Below the pieces are notes generated by a model. The model was given only the letters and a program-made list of their open reading frames with translations, was not told the DNA's origin and ran no database searches. A program made the position numbers and the translations under genes. A stretch of 64,000 bases of DNA from Eublepharis macularius (Eukaryota > Chordata > Lepidosauria > Squamata > Eublepharidae). Below are positions 36,701 through 48,700 of the stretch, in pieces (position 1 is the stretch's first letter; every line of letters starts with the position of its first letter). The DNA is taken from contig NC_072796.1 in the NCBI RefSeq assembly GCF_028583425.1, positions 141,369,464 through 141,433,463 on the forward strand. The letters are read 5' to 3'.

Positions 36701-39700
36701 CCTTGGTCTCGGGGAAGGAAGACATGTCGCGGTAGCACGCTTTCTCTGTGCCAATTTCTGAAAGGGAACATAGGACAAGCGGTGGTTGGTCTTTTGGATA
36801 CAGATGACCTGGGGCGGGAGGTAGAAACACGCTGAAGTTTATATATTCACTTTGTAGAGAAAGTGGACAAAAAAATTCCTTCAGAAATGCACAAACTTGC
36901 AGTCATCCATAGAAAGCAGCAGGCAGGAGGTTTAAGGAAGTGTTCCTAAAGCACACTGAGAGCCATCAGTTTGGACACATGGAGGAATTCTGCTAGGACA
37001 GGTGCTTCTCCTCACAAGTGTCTTGCCTCAGAGGAGAGCGCCTTCTTCCAAAGGAAAGTGCCTCTGGTAGCACCTTGTGGGACCCGGCATGTGGAACTCA
37101 TTGCTACATGCTGCAGTGATACAGTCAACCTGAGGAAAAAGGCTGCCTGTAACAGCCCAAACATCAATCTGACACTCAAAAGACTGGTTCTCTTAGGGGT
37201 TTCTAAATAATTTTCTGAGCTGCTTGGAGCCCTCTTTCGGAGACAGGTGGGCCTTCCAGTCTGCTGTCCATCAAATCTGTCAGGGTGCTCCTCCTCCTGG
37301 AATGGCTGTAAAGGCCCCAGCCATGTCTTGGGCCTGGCCCCCACAGGCAGGGCTTCAGTGTGCTGAAACGCGATCCCCTTGGGTCTACAAGACACCATTT
37401 ATTATGTTGGAAGGGATGTGTGTGTGTGTTGGGGAAGGACACTCACTCTCCTCGTCGAAGGGCACCGGGCGGCAGTAAACCACCAGTTCCGACAGCTCCA
37501 GGGCTATCTTCTTCCTCCGTTCCATGATCTTTCCCTCTTGCATCTGCACAGAATACACCAGGGTAGAAGGTCAGAAAGGACCCTTAAGAATTATCTGCCC
37601 AAGATACACACACCAAAAAAGCGGCAAAGAAATCCACGCTATTGCTCCACATCTCAGCCACAGGCATTTCTCACAGGCACTCAGGATCGGTGCCTTACTC
37701 AAAGAGGAAGAGGAAATGGGCCACCCACATTTCACCTGCCCATTCATTGAAGCTGAAGGGACGGAGCAGGTTGGGAATGGAATCTAAAGCAGTAATCAAA
37801 TAACTCTAGATGTACAGGAATGTATGATTGGTCAGGTTAAGGGAAGAAGACAGCTGAGAACTGGCCATCGGAAGAGACCTTAAGAGATCACCCAGTCCCG
37901 TCTAGTTCTACTGTCAAACAGCTCTTAGGAAGTTTCTGCTAATCTTCAACCAAAATCTCCCCTCCGGCGACTGAAGCCCATTAGATCCAGTTTTGCCCTC
38001 TGGAACAACAGAGAACAAGCCTCTGCTTTGCCCACCCTCTTGTTGCCCACCCCACCCTGAAAGCAACTGTTAAGCTGCAACTTCAAACTCTCCAACGTGA
38101 GATTAGCCATCATAGCTCCAACCAGTCAGGACCCCTCCCCTGAGACTCACCCTGGCGTCCGCATTCTGCGTGGCTTCCCGGATCTTGGCCACCCAGTCGT
38201 TGAGCTCCTCCTGGGTGTCCGCAGCGACATCCAACGACTGGGAAGGGTGGGTCATCTGCTGGGAATGGATGGTGAAGACAAATGGTTTGGAGCTCCTCCC
38301 GTCTTTGGAGATAACTACAAGGACACCAGAGGGGGTGGCTTTACTGGAAAAGGCTCCCGAAGCAGGACTTCTCCATGGAGCAAGCCGGAGGAGCAGCCGG
38401 CCCTGCTCTTCAAGTAGCGGGTTTGGGAAGGAGGGGGCCGCTAGCACCGGAGGCTGAGACACCTGCCTTGGGGCAAAACTCATCCCTTCTGGAGAGTACG
38501 GCAGGTCTTACAAGATCCGTCCTTATCCGAGATAACAATAATCCTTAGCATTTACCTAGCACTTCTCATGTGTAGGAGGGACTTTACATACACTGTCCTG
38601 CTGTAACCCTTACAACCCTGAAAAGGGAGACTTGTGGCTAAAACTATGGGCACCCGGAAGCATCCTCTTTGTGTATCTTCTCCCATGTGTGGAATGGCAT
38701 GGTGCGGATAACACCAAGGTCATGCAAAGGGTGGGTGGCATCTGAGCTGCATTAAGCTTCCCCAGATTGCTATGGAAGATAGGAAGTCAGGCTGCCTCCC
38801 TCCCCTTTAAGCTGTCTAATAATAAAACCCAGTATACATACAATACAATAACAATTAATACCCTATTAACTTCTTCATTGGAGGAAATAATTAAATCCAA
38901 CCAACAGCTTCCACAGTCTAACACATTTTATATCACCATCCTATAAACACTCTGTAAAGTGACAAGTGCAATAAGAAGGAATAATGATACATAAATAGTC
39001 ATGTACAATCAAAGACTATGGCAGTAATGTACATCCAAAGATCAAAAGTCAATCCTATGCAGATAGGTCCAAGCTCAAAAGTCAAAGAATCCAGTATTCA
39101 AGCGCCAATTCAACACAGGTAAGTATAAGTCCATAAGCTGTTCAAGTGCAGAAAACGTAAATTAATACTCTTAATTTTTCTGCAGAAGTTTTTAATAGGG
39201 TATTAATTGTTATTGCATTGTGTGTATACCAGATTTTGTTATTAGATGGTTACAGGGGAATTCCGTTTTTTCTGGCATCTTGTTACCGTAACTCTCTTTT
39301 TTCTTTTGCTTTCCCTCCCCTTTAAGGGCAAAGATGGGGAGTTTCAAAAGTAGAGACTTCCTAGGATCAGGCATGTGGGCAGAGGTTCATCCCCCCGCCC
39401 CCCATTAGCCTAATCAGTGGGGCAGGATTTGGGGCAGTGATACCATCCAAAACAACAGCCATATACAAAAACTCTTTATATTTTTGTTCCCATATACAAA
39501 AACTCTGACTGATGGGGCCGGGGGGGGCCCTCCTTTTGGGTTCTTTCCCCAGCTGTAAACAGTCCAGCAAGGCAACAGGAGTCAGACGATGGCAGCTGCT
39601 CGTAATCTCCTTTCCCCCCTCAATCCACGCGGTTGACAGCTGCCGTTCTGAAGGGGCAAGGCTAAAGGGCAGCCATGGGGATCTCTCGGAAGCCACAGCA

Positions 39701-42700
39701 TGCCAGATCTGTGCCAAGCGAGTCTGACTCTGTGCTCTTGCTTAACATCACTAGGAGCGATTTGCTGGATCAGACTGAAAGCCAGTTTGGTGTAGTGGTG
39801 AAGAGCGGCAGGACTCTAATCTGGAGAGCCGGGTTTGATTCCCCACTCCTCCGCTTGAAGGCAGCTGGGTGGCCTTGGGTCAGTCACTTAAGAGCAGCAG
39901 GACTCTAATCTGGAGAGCCAGGTTTGATTCCCCACTCCTCCGCTTGAAGGCAGCTGGGTGGCCTTGGGTCAGTCACTTAAGAGCAGCAGGACTCTAATCT
40001 GGAGAGCCAGGTTTGATTCCCCACTCCTCCGCTTGAAGGCAGCTGGGTGGCCTTGGGTCAGTCACTTAAGAGCGGCAGGACTCTAATCTGGAGAGCCGGG
40101 TTTGATTCCCCACTCCTCCGCTTGAAGGCAGCTGGGTGGCCTTGGGTCAGTCACTTAAGAGCAGCAGGACTCTAATCTGGAGAGCCAGGTTTGATTCCCC
40201 ACTCCTCCGCTTGAAGGCAGCTGGGTGGCCTTGGGTCAGTCACTTAAGAGCAGCAGGACTCTAATCTGGAGAGCCAGGTTTGATTCCCCACTCCTCCGCT
40301 TGAAGGCAGCTGGGTGGCCTTGGGTCAGTCACTTAAGAGCAGCAGGACTCTAATCTGGAGAGCCGGGTTTGATTCCCCACTCCTCCGCTTGAAGGCAGCT
40401 GGGTGGCCTTGGGTCAGTCACTTAAGAGCAGCAGGACTCTAATCTGGAGAGCCAGGTTTGATTCCCCACTCCTCCGCTTGAAGGCAGCTGGGTGGCCTTG
40501 GGTCAGTCACTTAAGAGCAGCAGGACTCTAATCTGGAGAGCCAGGTTTGATTCCCCACTCCTCCGCTTGAAGGCAGCTGGGTGGCCTTGGGTCAGTCACT
40601 TAAGAGCAGCAGGACTCTAATCTGGAGAGCCGGGTTTGATTCCCCACTCCTCCGCTTGAAGGCAGCTGGGTGGCCTTGGGTCAGTCACTTAAGAGCAGCA
40701 GGACTCTAATCTGGAGAGCCAGGTTTGATTCCCCACTCCTCCGCTTGAAGGCAGCTGGGTGGCCTTGGGTCAGTCACTTAAGAGCAGCAGGACTCTAATC
40801 TGGAGAGCCGGGTTTGATTCCCCACTCCTCCGCTTGAAGGCAGCTGGGTGGCCTTGGGTCAGTCACTTAAGAGCAGCAGGACTCTAATCTGGAGAGCCGG
40901 GTTTGATTCCCCACTCCTCCGCTTGAAGGCAGCTGGGTGGCCTTGGGTCAGTCACTTAAGAGCAGCAGGACTCTAATCTGGAGAGCCAGGTTTGATTCCC
41001 CACTCCTCCGCTTGAAGGCAGCTGGGTGGCCTTGGGTCAGTCACTTAAGAGCAGCAGGACTCTAATCTGGAGAGCCGGGTTTGATTCCCCACTCCTCCGC
41101 TTGAAGGCAGCTGGGTGGCCTTGGGTCAGTCACTTAAGAGCAGCAGGACTCTAATCTGGAGAGCCGGGTTTGATTCCCCACTCCTCCGCTTGAAGGCAGC
41201 TGGGTGGCCTTGGGTCAGTCACTTAAGAGCAGCAGGACTCTAATCTGGAGAGCCGGGTTTGATTCCCCACTCCTCCGCTTGAAGCCAGCTGGGGGACCTT
41301 GGATCAGTCACTTAAGAGCAGCAGGAATCTCGTCTGGAGAGCCAGGTTTGATTCCCCACTCCTCCACTTGAAGCCAGCTGGGGGACCTTGGATCAGTCAC
41401 TTAAGAGCAGCAGGAATCTCGTCTGGAGAGCCAGGTTTGATTCCCCACTCCTCCACTGGAAGCCAGCTGGGTGACCTTGGATCAGTCACTTAAGAGCAGC
41501 AGGAATCTCGTCTGGAGAGCCAGGTTTGATTCCCCACTCCTCCGCTTGAAGGCAGCTGGGTGGCCTTGGGTCAGTCACTTAAGAGCAGCAGGACTCTCAT
41601 CTGGAGAGCCAGGTTTGATTCCCCACTCCTCCGCTTGAAGGCAGCTGGGTGGCCTTGGGTCAGTCACTTAAGAGCAGCAGGACTCTAATCTGGAGAGCCA
41701 GGTTTGATTCCCCACTCCTCCGCTTGAAGGCAGCTGGGTGGCCTTGGGTCAGTCACTTAAGAGCAGCAGGACTCTAATCTGGAGAGCCAGGTTTGATTCC
41801 CCACTCCTCCGCTTGAAGGCAGCTGGGTGGCCTTGGGTCAGTCACTTAAGAGCAGCAGGACTCTAATCTGGAGAGCCAGGTTTGATTCCCCACTCCTCCG
41901 CTTGAAGGCAGCTGGGTGGCCTTGGGTCAGTCACTTAAGAGCAGCAGGACTCTAATCTGGAGAGCCAGGTTTGATTCCCCACTCCTCCGCTTGAAGGCAG
42001 CTGGGTGGCCTTGGGTCAGTCACTTAAGAGCAGCAGGACTCTAATCTGGAGAGCCGGGTTTGATTCCCCACTCCTCCGCTTGAAGGCAGCTGGGTGGCCT
42101 TGGGTCAGTCACTTAAGAGCAGCAGGACTCTAATCTGGAGAGCCAGGTTTGATTCCCCACTCCTCCGCTTGAAGGCAGCTGGGTGGCCTTGGGTCAGTCA
42201 CTTAAGAGCAGCAGGACTCTAATCTGGAGAGCCGGGTTTGATTCCCACTCCTCCGCTTGAAGGCAGCTGGGTGGCCTTGGGTCAGTCACTTAAGAGCAGC
42301 AGGACTCTAATCTGGAGAGCCGGGTTTGATTCCCCACTCCTCCGCTTGAAGGCAGCTGGGTGGCCTTGGGTCAGTCACTTAAGAGCAGCAGGACTCTAAT
42401 CTGGAGAGCCAGGTTTGATTCCCCACTCCTCCGCTTGAAGGCAGCTGGGTGGCCTTGGGTCAGTCACTTAAGAGCAGCAGGACTCTAATCTGGAGAGCCG
42501 GGTTTGATTCCCCACTCCTCCGCTTGAAGGCAGCTGGGTGGCCTTGGGTCAGTCACTTAAGAGCAGCAGGACTCTAATCTGGAGAGCCAGGTTTGATTCC
42601 CCACTCCTCCGCTTGAAGGCAGCTGGGTGGCCTTGGGTCAGTCACTTAAGAGCAGCAGGACTCTAATCTGGAGAGCCGGGTTTGATTCCCCACTCCTCCG

Positions 42701-45700
42701 CTTGAAGGCAGCTGGGTGGCCTTGGGTCAGTCACTTAAGAGCAGCAGGACTCTAATCTGGAGAGCCGGGTTTGATTCCCCACTCCTCCGCTTGAAGCCAG
42801 CTGGGGGACCTTGGATCAGTCACTTAAGAGCAGCAGGAATCTCGTCTGGAGAGCCAGGTTTGATTCCCCACTCCTCCACTTGAAGCCAGCTGGGGGACCT
42901 TGGATCAGTCACTTAAGAGCAGCAGGAATCTCGTCTGGAGAGCCAGGTTTGATTCCCCACTCCTCCACTGGAAGCCAGCTGGGTGACCTTGGATCAGTCA
43001 CTTAAGAGCAGCAGGAATCTCGTCTGGAGAGCCAGGTTTGATTCCCCACTCCTCCGCTTGAAGGCAGCTGGGTGGCCTTGGGTCAGTCACTTAAGAGCAG
43101 CAGGACTCTCATCTGGAGAGCCAGGTTTGATTCCCCACTCCTCCGCTTGAAGGCAGCTGGGTGGCCTTGGGTCAGTCACTTAAGAGCAGCAGGACTCTCA
43201 TCTGGAGAGCCAGGTTTGATTCCCCACTCCTCTGCTTGAAGCCAGCTGGGGGACCTTGGATCAGTCACTTAAGAGCGGCAGGACTCTAATCTGGAGAGCT
43301 GGGTTTGATTCCCCACTTCTCCGCTTGAAGCCAGCTGGGTGGCCTTGGGTCAGTCACTTAAGAGCAGCAGGACTCTCATCTGGAGAGCCAGGTTTGATTC
43401 CCCACTCCTCCGCTTGAAGGCAGCTGGGTGGCCTTGGGTCAGTCACTTAAGAGCAGCAGGACTCTCATCTGGAGAGCCAGGTTTGATTCCCCACTCCTCT
43501 GCTTGAAGCCAGCTGGGGGACCTTGGATCAGTCACTTAAGAGCGGCAGGACTCTAATCTGGAGAGCTGGGTTTGATTCCCCACTCCTCCACTTGAAGGGT
43601 CAGTCACAGCTTCTAAGAGCTCTCTCAGCCCCACCCACCTCACAGGGTGTTTCTTGTTGTGGGGATAATAATAACTTACTTTGTAAACCGCTCTAAGTGG
43701 GTGTTAAGTCGTCCTGAAGGGCGGTATATAAATCAAATGTTGGTTCAGCCTCCTCTGCCAGAATTCCACCAAGCAACAGGCTCTAGGTGGTCCTCTGGAA
43801 ATTTAATTTTAATTTATAGTCCACCTGTCTCACCGAGACCCAAGGTGGATTATACAGTGCAGGTCAATAAGAACCGCTGCTAGGAGGTTCAATGAACAAA
43901 TACAATATGATCAAGAGCTGGAACAATCGGTGAACAAATACAATCGGTGTGGGTTGTAGACCCACATGAAACCAGCCAGCCTGGGAACTGCCTGTTTGGA
44001 TGAACCCCCTTGGAAGGGCCCTTGTGACGTGTGAATGCCTCACACCCCTTCCCTTCTCACCAGCTATCCCCAAACTCTCAGACTGGCACTTCAGTTTCCC
44101 AAATGATTGTGGCCTTTTGGGTGACAATAGAAAAGAGGGGGGGAGGGTTGCACCAAGGCAAAATGAAGGGGGAAAAGACAAATGCTGCAAAGGGAAGAGT
44201 CTTCAATGATTATATAACTCCTATGCATTTCGCAACAGCTTCGACAGGGGGATCTTGCAAATTCCTTTGAGTATCATTCCCGTGTCCGCATTATAGCAGA
44301 GTGTATAAAGACTCTTCCCTGTGCACCATTTGCCTTTCCCCCCCTTCCTTTGGGTGGCCACCAATCTGTGACGGGCAAATAGGAACGGCACCATGTTGGC
44401 CTAACTATCTCTTTAGATCCTGCCCTTCTTCTATGAAGCTCAAGATGGCTTACATGCTTCTCCACCTCTCATGCTGTCCTTCCAACAGCCATGCGAGGTA
44501 GGCTAGTCTAAGGAAGAATGACTGGCCCAAGGTCACCCAGCTTCACGGCTCCTAAATATTGATCTGACACTCCCACCGTCACACTACATTAATGCTGAGA
44601 ATGGAGCAACTACCCTATCTGTTTAATGGTCTTATTATCCACATTGATTTCATTTATTTAGATATTTATACCTATTTCGCTCCCCAATGGGAATGAAAAG
44701 TGGCTTGCAATAGCAGTCTCCACTCTTCCATTTTATCCCCGCAAGAACAACCTTGTGAGGTAGATCAAGAAGGGTAGCCGTGTTAGTCTGTCTGTAGTAG
44801 TAGAAAAGAGCAGGAGTCTGATGATAACAACAACAACAACAACAACAACAACATTCAATTTATATACCACCCTTCAGGACAACTTAATACCCACTCAGAG
44901 CAATTTACAAAATATGTTATTATTATCCCCACAACAATCACCCTGTGAGGTGGGTGGGGCTGAGAGAGCTCTGAGAGAGCTGTGACTGACCCAAGGTCAC
45001 CCAGCTGGCTTCCAGCGGAGGAGTGGGGAATTAAACCCGGTTCTCCAGATTAGAGTCCTGCCGCTCTTAAACACTACATCAAACTGGCTCTCTGAAGAAG
45101 TGAGCTGTGGCTCGTGAAAGCTCATATCCTACCACAAATTTTGTTAGTCTTATAGGTGCTACTGGACTCTTGCTCTTTTCTACTTGTGAGGAAGGTTAGG
45201 CTGAAAGAGAATGACTGGCCCAAGGACTCTAAATAAGCATCTCCCAGGCCCTAATGCAACACTCTAACCCCTAAACCACAGGCAGAGAGCAGCAAGTGAA
45301 AGATGATTCGCACTCCAGTCTTTTCTTTGTTCTGTGATGGGTACAGATGAGGGGGTGGGTCCAGGGGGAGTTTGTAGACACAGGTTTGGTCCATTCCTCC
45401 CCAGGTGTATTGGGAACCCCTCCCTCCTCCAATGGCAGCGTTGGAAGATACTCACCTACGTGGCAAGAGGGGACATCAATAAACCCTTTCAAGAAGTTCC
45501 CCAGCGGGCTGTTCTCTGCAGACTGAAACAGAGAGAGGGGAAAAGGGCACGGTAGAGAGAAATAGGGAGAAAGCGGGGAGGGGGGAGTATTTATCTCAGA
45601 CCCTCTTCTGCCTCTTCAGGCTCCAGGGCCTGCGCTTCTTTCGCTGCCATCTCCAAACACAAACACAACTTGCTACACATGGATGTAAAATTAACAGCTC

Positions 45701-48700
45701 TGCTACAATCAATAGACATAAAACACATTGTACAAACACAAGCTACAAACCCTTAATTGATCAATCAGTTTAATGGATTAAAGTTCTAATTGCAGATTCT
45801 AAAAGGGCACTGGTTAATCAGGGAAACAGTTAGCATCATGGAGCAGGTTCTTAAATAACAGTAACGTGTTTTCTTGTGGTGACGCTTAAAACTGGGGCTT
45901 TCTTCACTCAGGGCCAAGCTACAAGTGACACCTGACACAGGTTGGACACTTGTCAGCTTCCCTCAAGTTTTGATGGGAAATGTAGGCATCCTGGTCTCAC
46001 AGCTGTAATGGACAGCCAAGCGGTAAAACCAGGACGCCTACATTTCCCATCAAAACTTGAGGGAAGCTGACAAGTGTCCAACCTGTGTAAGGCGTAGCTT
46101 GGCTCTCACTCACACATGCGCACATAAAGGGAATCACTTCAGCCTGGTGGAATCCTACACCATTTGGGTGCATGGGTATGAACAGTGCACTGAAAGGGCT
46201 GAATGCAGAGGATTTTCCTATTGAATTAGCACCCTCTTTCTTCCCAGCAAGGAACCATCAACGTGCTTGGAATATTCATACCCATGGCCTGGTGATGTGA
46301 GATAGAACCATCCCACATTACAGGGTAGCCGTGGGTATAAACATTGCAACCCTGTGTACAGTTCCCTGCTGAGAAGAACCAGTGAGAACTGGAAATCATT
46401 ATGCACAAGACAGAAGGTTGTTTCGGGAGGAAGAGGAAGTCCAGAATCGAGTCCCTCACCGTTCCCGGAGGAGCAACAGCTGGCCCAGAGAAACGGGAGA
46501 GGCGATTCATGGCTGAGTGGCGAGCCGGCGTTTCTGTGGCCCTGGGCAGGCACACAATTTTCAAAATGTCCTCTTTAAAAATGACAAGTGCCTCCCTCCA
46601 ACCCAGACAGCCTCTTGTTGCATGAAGATGTTTTAAGGAATCGTATATGTATTTTAAGCTGTTTGTTAGTCACCCGGAGAGTCTGTCTGTCTCTCTCGTA
46701 CAATAAACAAACACACACACACACAATGTGGCCGTTTTGGCCAGCACATAGCAAGCATCAAGCCCTCTGGGCAGGGGACCCGCCACACCCCTGTGCCACA
46801 CAGGGCCACGTGCCCTGTCAATGTTAATGAGCTTCTGTGGGCAACTGTAACGTCAAAAGCAAACAATAAAAACATTTCACAGGACAGGGCACACGGGGAA
46901 AGCCACAGAAGACCAGTCTAAATAGCCTAGTCAGGAATCAAGCCCCAGTCTGAAGCACAGGACACACAAGCAATGCATTTCTGCACACCTCCTTCACCAG
47001 AACCAAAGATTTGCATCAATTATATTCATTCATGTATTTAAAACATTTATATTCTCCCAAGGAGTTCTGGGAATTGTAGTCCTGGGGGGGTGGAGCTTAG
47101 AATTTAGCAAATGATTCTTTGCATTCTCACAAAAGAAAACGACAGTTAAACTGGTTTGTATAAAATGTTGGTACCACTTATAGGGGGCCCAGTCCTGGGT
47201 GAGCCTGATCTTGTCAGATCTCAGAAGCTAAGCGGGATCAGCCTTGGTTAATAATTGGATGGATGACCTCCAACAAAGACCAGGGTTGCAGAGGCAGGCA
47301 ATGGCAAGCCACCTCTGTCAGTCTCTGGCCATGAAAACCCCACCAGGGGTTACCATATGTCAGCTAAGACTTGAGGGCACTCTCCACCTCCACCGCCACT
47401 TATCAGAAGGATGCAAGATCTAATGGGTGGAAAAGTGTCTATGTGAACACTGTTGTTTCATGGGAACCAGGGGGCAGGGATTCGAACTCACAGCTTCATC
47501 CTGCTCTGGCACGTTCGTGTTCACGATCTCTTCCACGTAGTTGGCTGGAAACCAGAGCTGCTTTTTGCCCCCGTAGTCTCCTCGCCACCTGTAAGGGGTA
47601 ATAGGAACAAGGCAAGCAGACTGACTTGGGGAGCTTTTGGGTGTCAACACGGCATGCGATGGCAGGGGAACAGCTGGGGTGGGAAACAGAAAAAGAGCAG
47701 TTAAAGAAGACTGCCGTGAGAGCGCACCACTCGCAAAGAGACTGTGCAAACATGCTTCTTTGCCTAGAGGAGGAGACAGGGTCCTCTCCCTCCCAAAGCT
47801 GTGCATGTTGCTGGAGATTCTAGAACGTCTCCTTCCATGCTGTCAGCTAGTCAGGGGACTGCTCAGTGGCTGCTTGCATTCATCACGGATGCCGGTTTCC
47901 AAACCACGGGCTCAGCCGTTTCTTTCCCTCCCTCCTCGTTCTTTCCCTCACTCTCTTGCTTACATGCCTCCTCTTTCTTGGGTAGTGTTAACTGTGGCTC
48001 ACCAGGCCATCTACATCAGGGCAACCCTCATTTCTGCTAAGTGCCGTTTGCTCTAAAATCAGAGACCACAACCAGGGCTTGGTCTCTGAGAGCCAGTTGC
48101 ACAGTGGAAACCCTGGCGATGCCAGCGGTGGGCCAGGAACTGAGACCGTATCTCCTGAAGACACGGCTGTCATCGTTTTCTCCCAAAGAAACCCTGAAAA
48201 CTGACACCTTTTATATTTAGAGATATTTAAAATAAATTCAAACAAATGTTATAGTCAATAAATACCACAGCAAATGCAGATGAGCCATTACTCACATTCT
48301 TACTATTAATCTCTACTAAATATCTTCATAGTAAAGAGTCCAGTAGCACCTTTAAGACTAACCAACTTTATTGTAGCATAAGCTTTCGAGAACCACAGCT
48401 CTCTTAGAAGCAACTTTATTGTAGCATAAGCTTTCGAGAACCACAGCTCTCTTTGTCAGATGCAACTTTATTGTAGCGTAAGGTTTCGAGAACCACAGCT
48501 CTCTTCATCAGATGCAACTTTATTGTAACATAAGCTTTCAAGAACCACAGCTCTCTTCGTCATATGCAACTTTATTGAAGCGTAAGCTTTCGAGACCACA
48601 GCTCTCTTTGTTAGATGCATCTGAGTTGTGGTTCTCGAAAGCTTACGCTACAATAAAGTTGGTTAGTCTTAAAGGTGCTACTGGACTATTTTGCAATTAC

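Noticed and set aside
41299..41493. Two identical 64-residue open frames (also 42811-43005)
   Set aside because: They are products of the tandem array frame and its 17-unit duplication, not genes.
39781..43743. Regular repeats resembling a CRISPR array
   Set aside because: The 89-bp units are contiguous with no unique spacers, and the head and tail are those of a vertebrate SINE.
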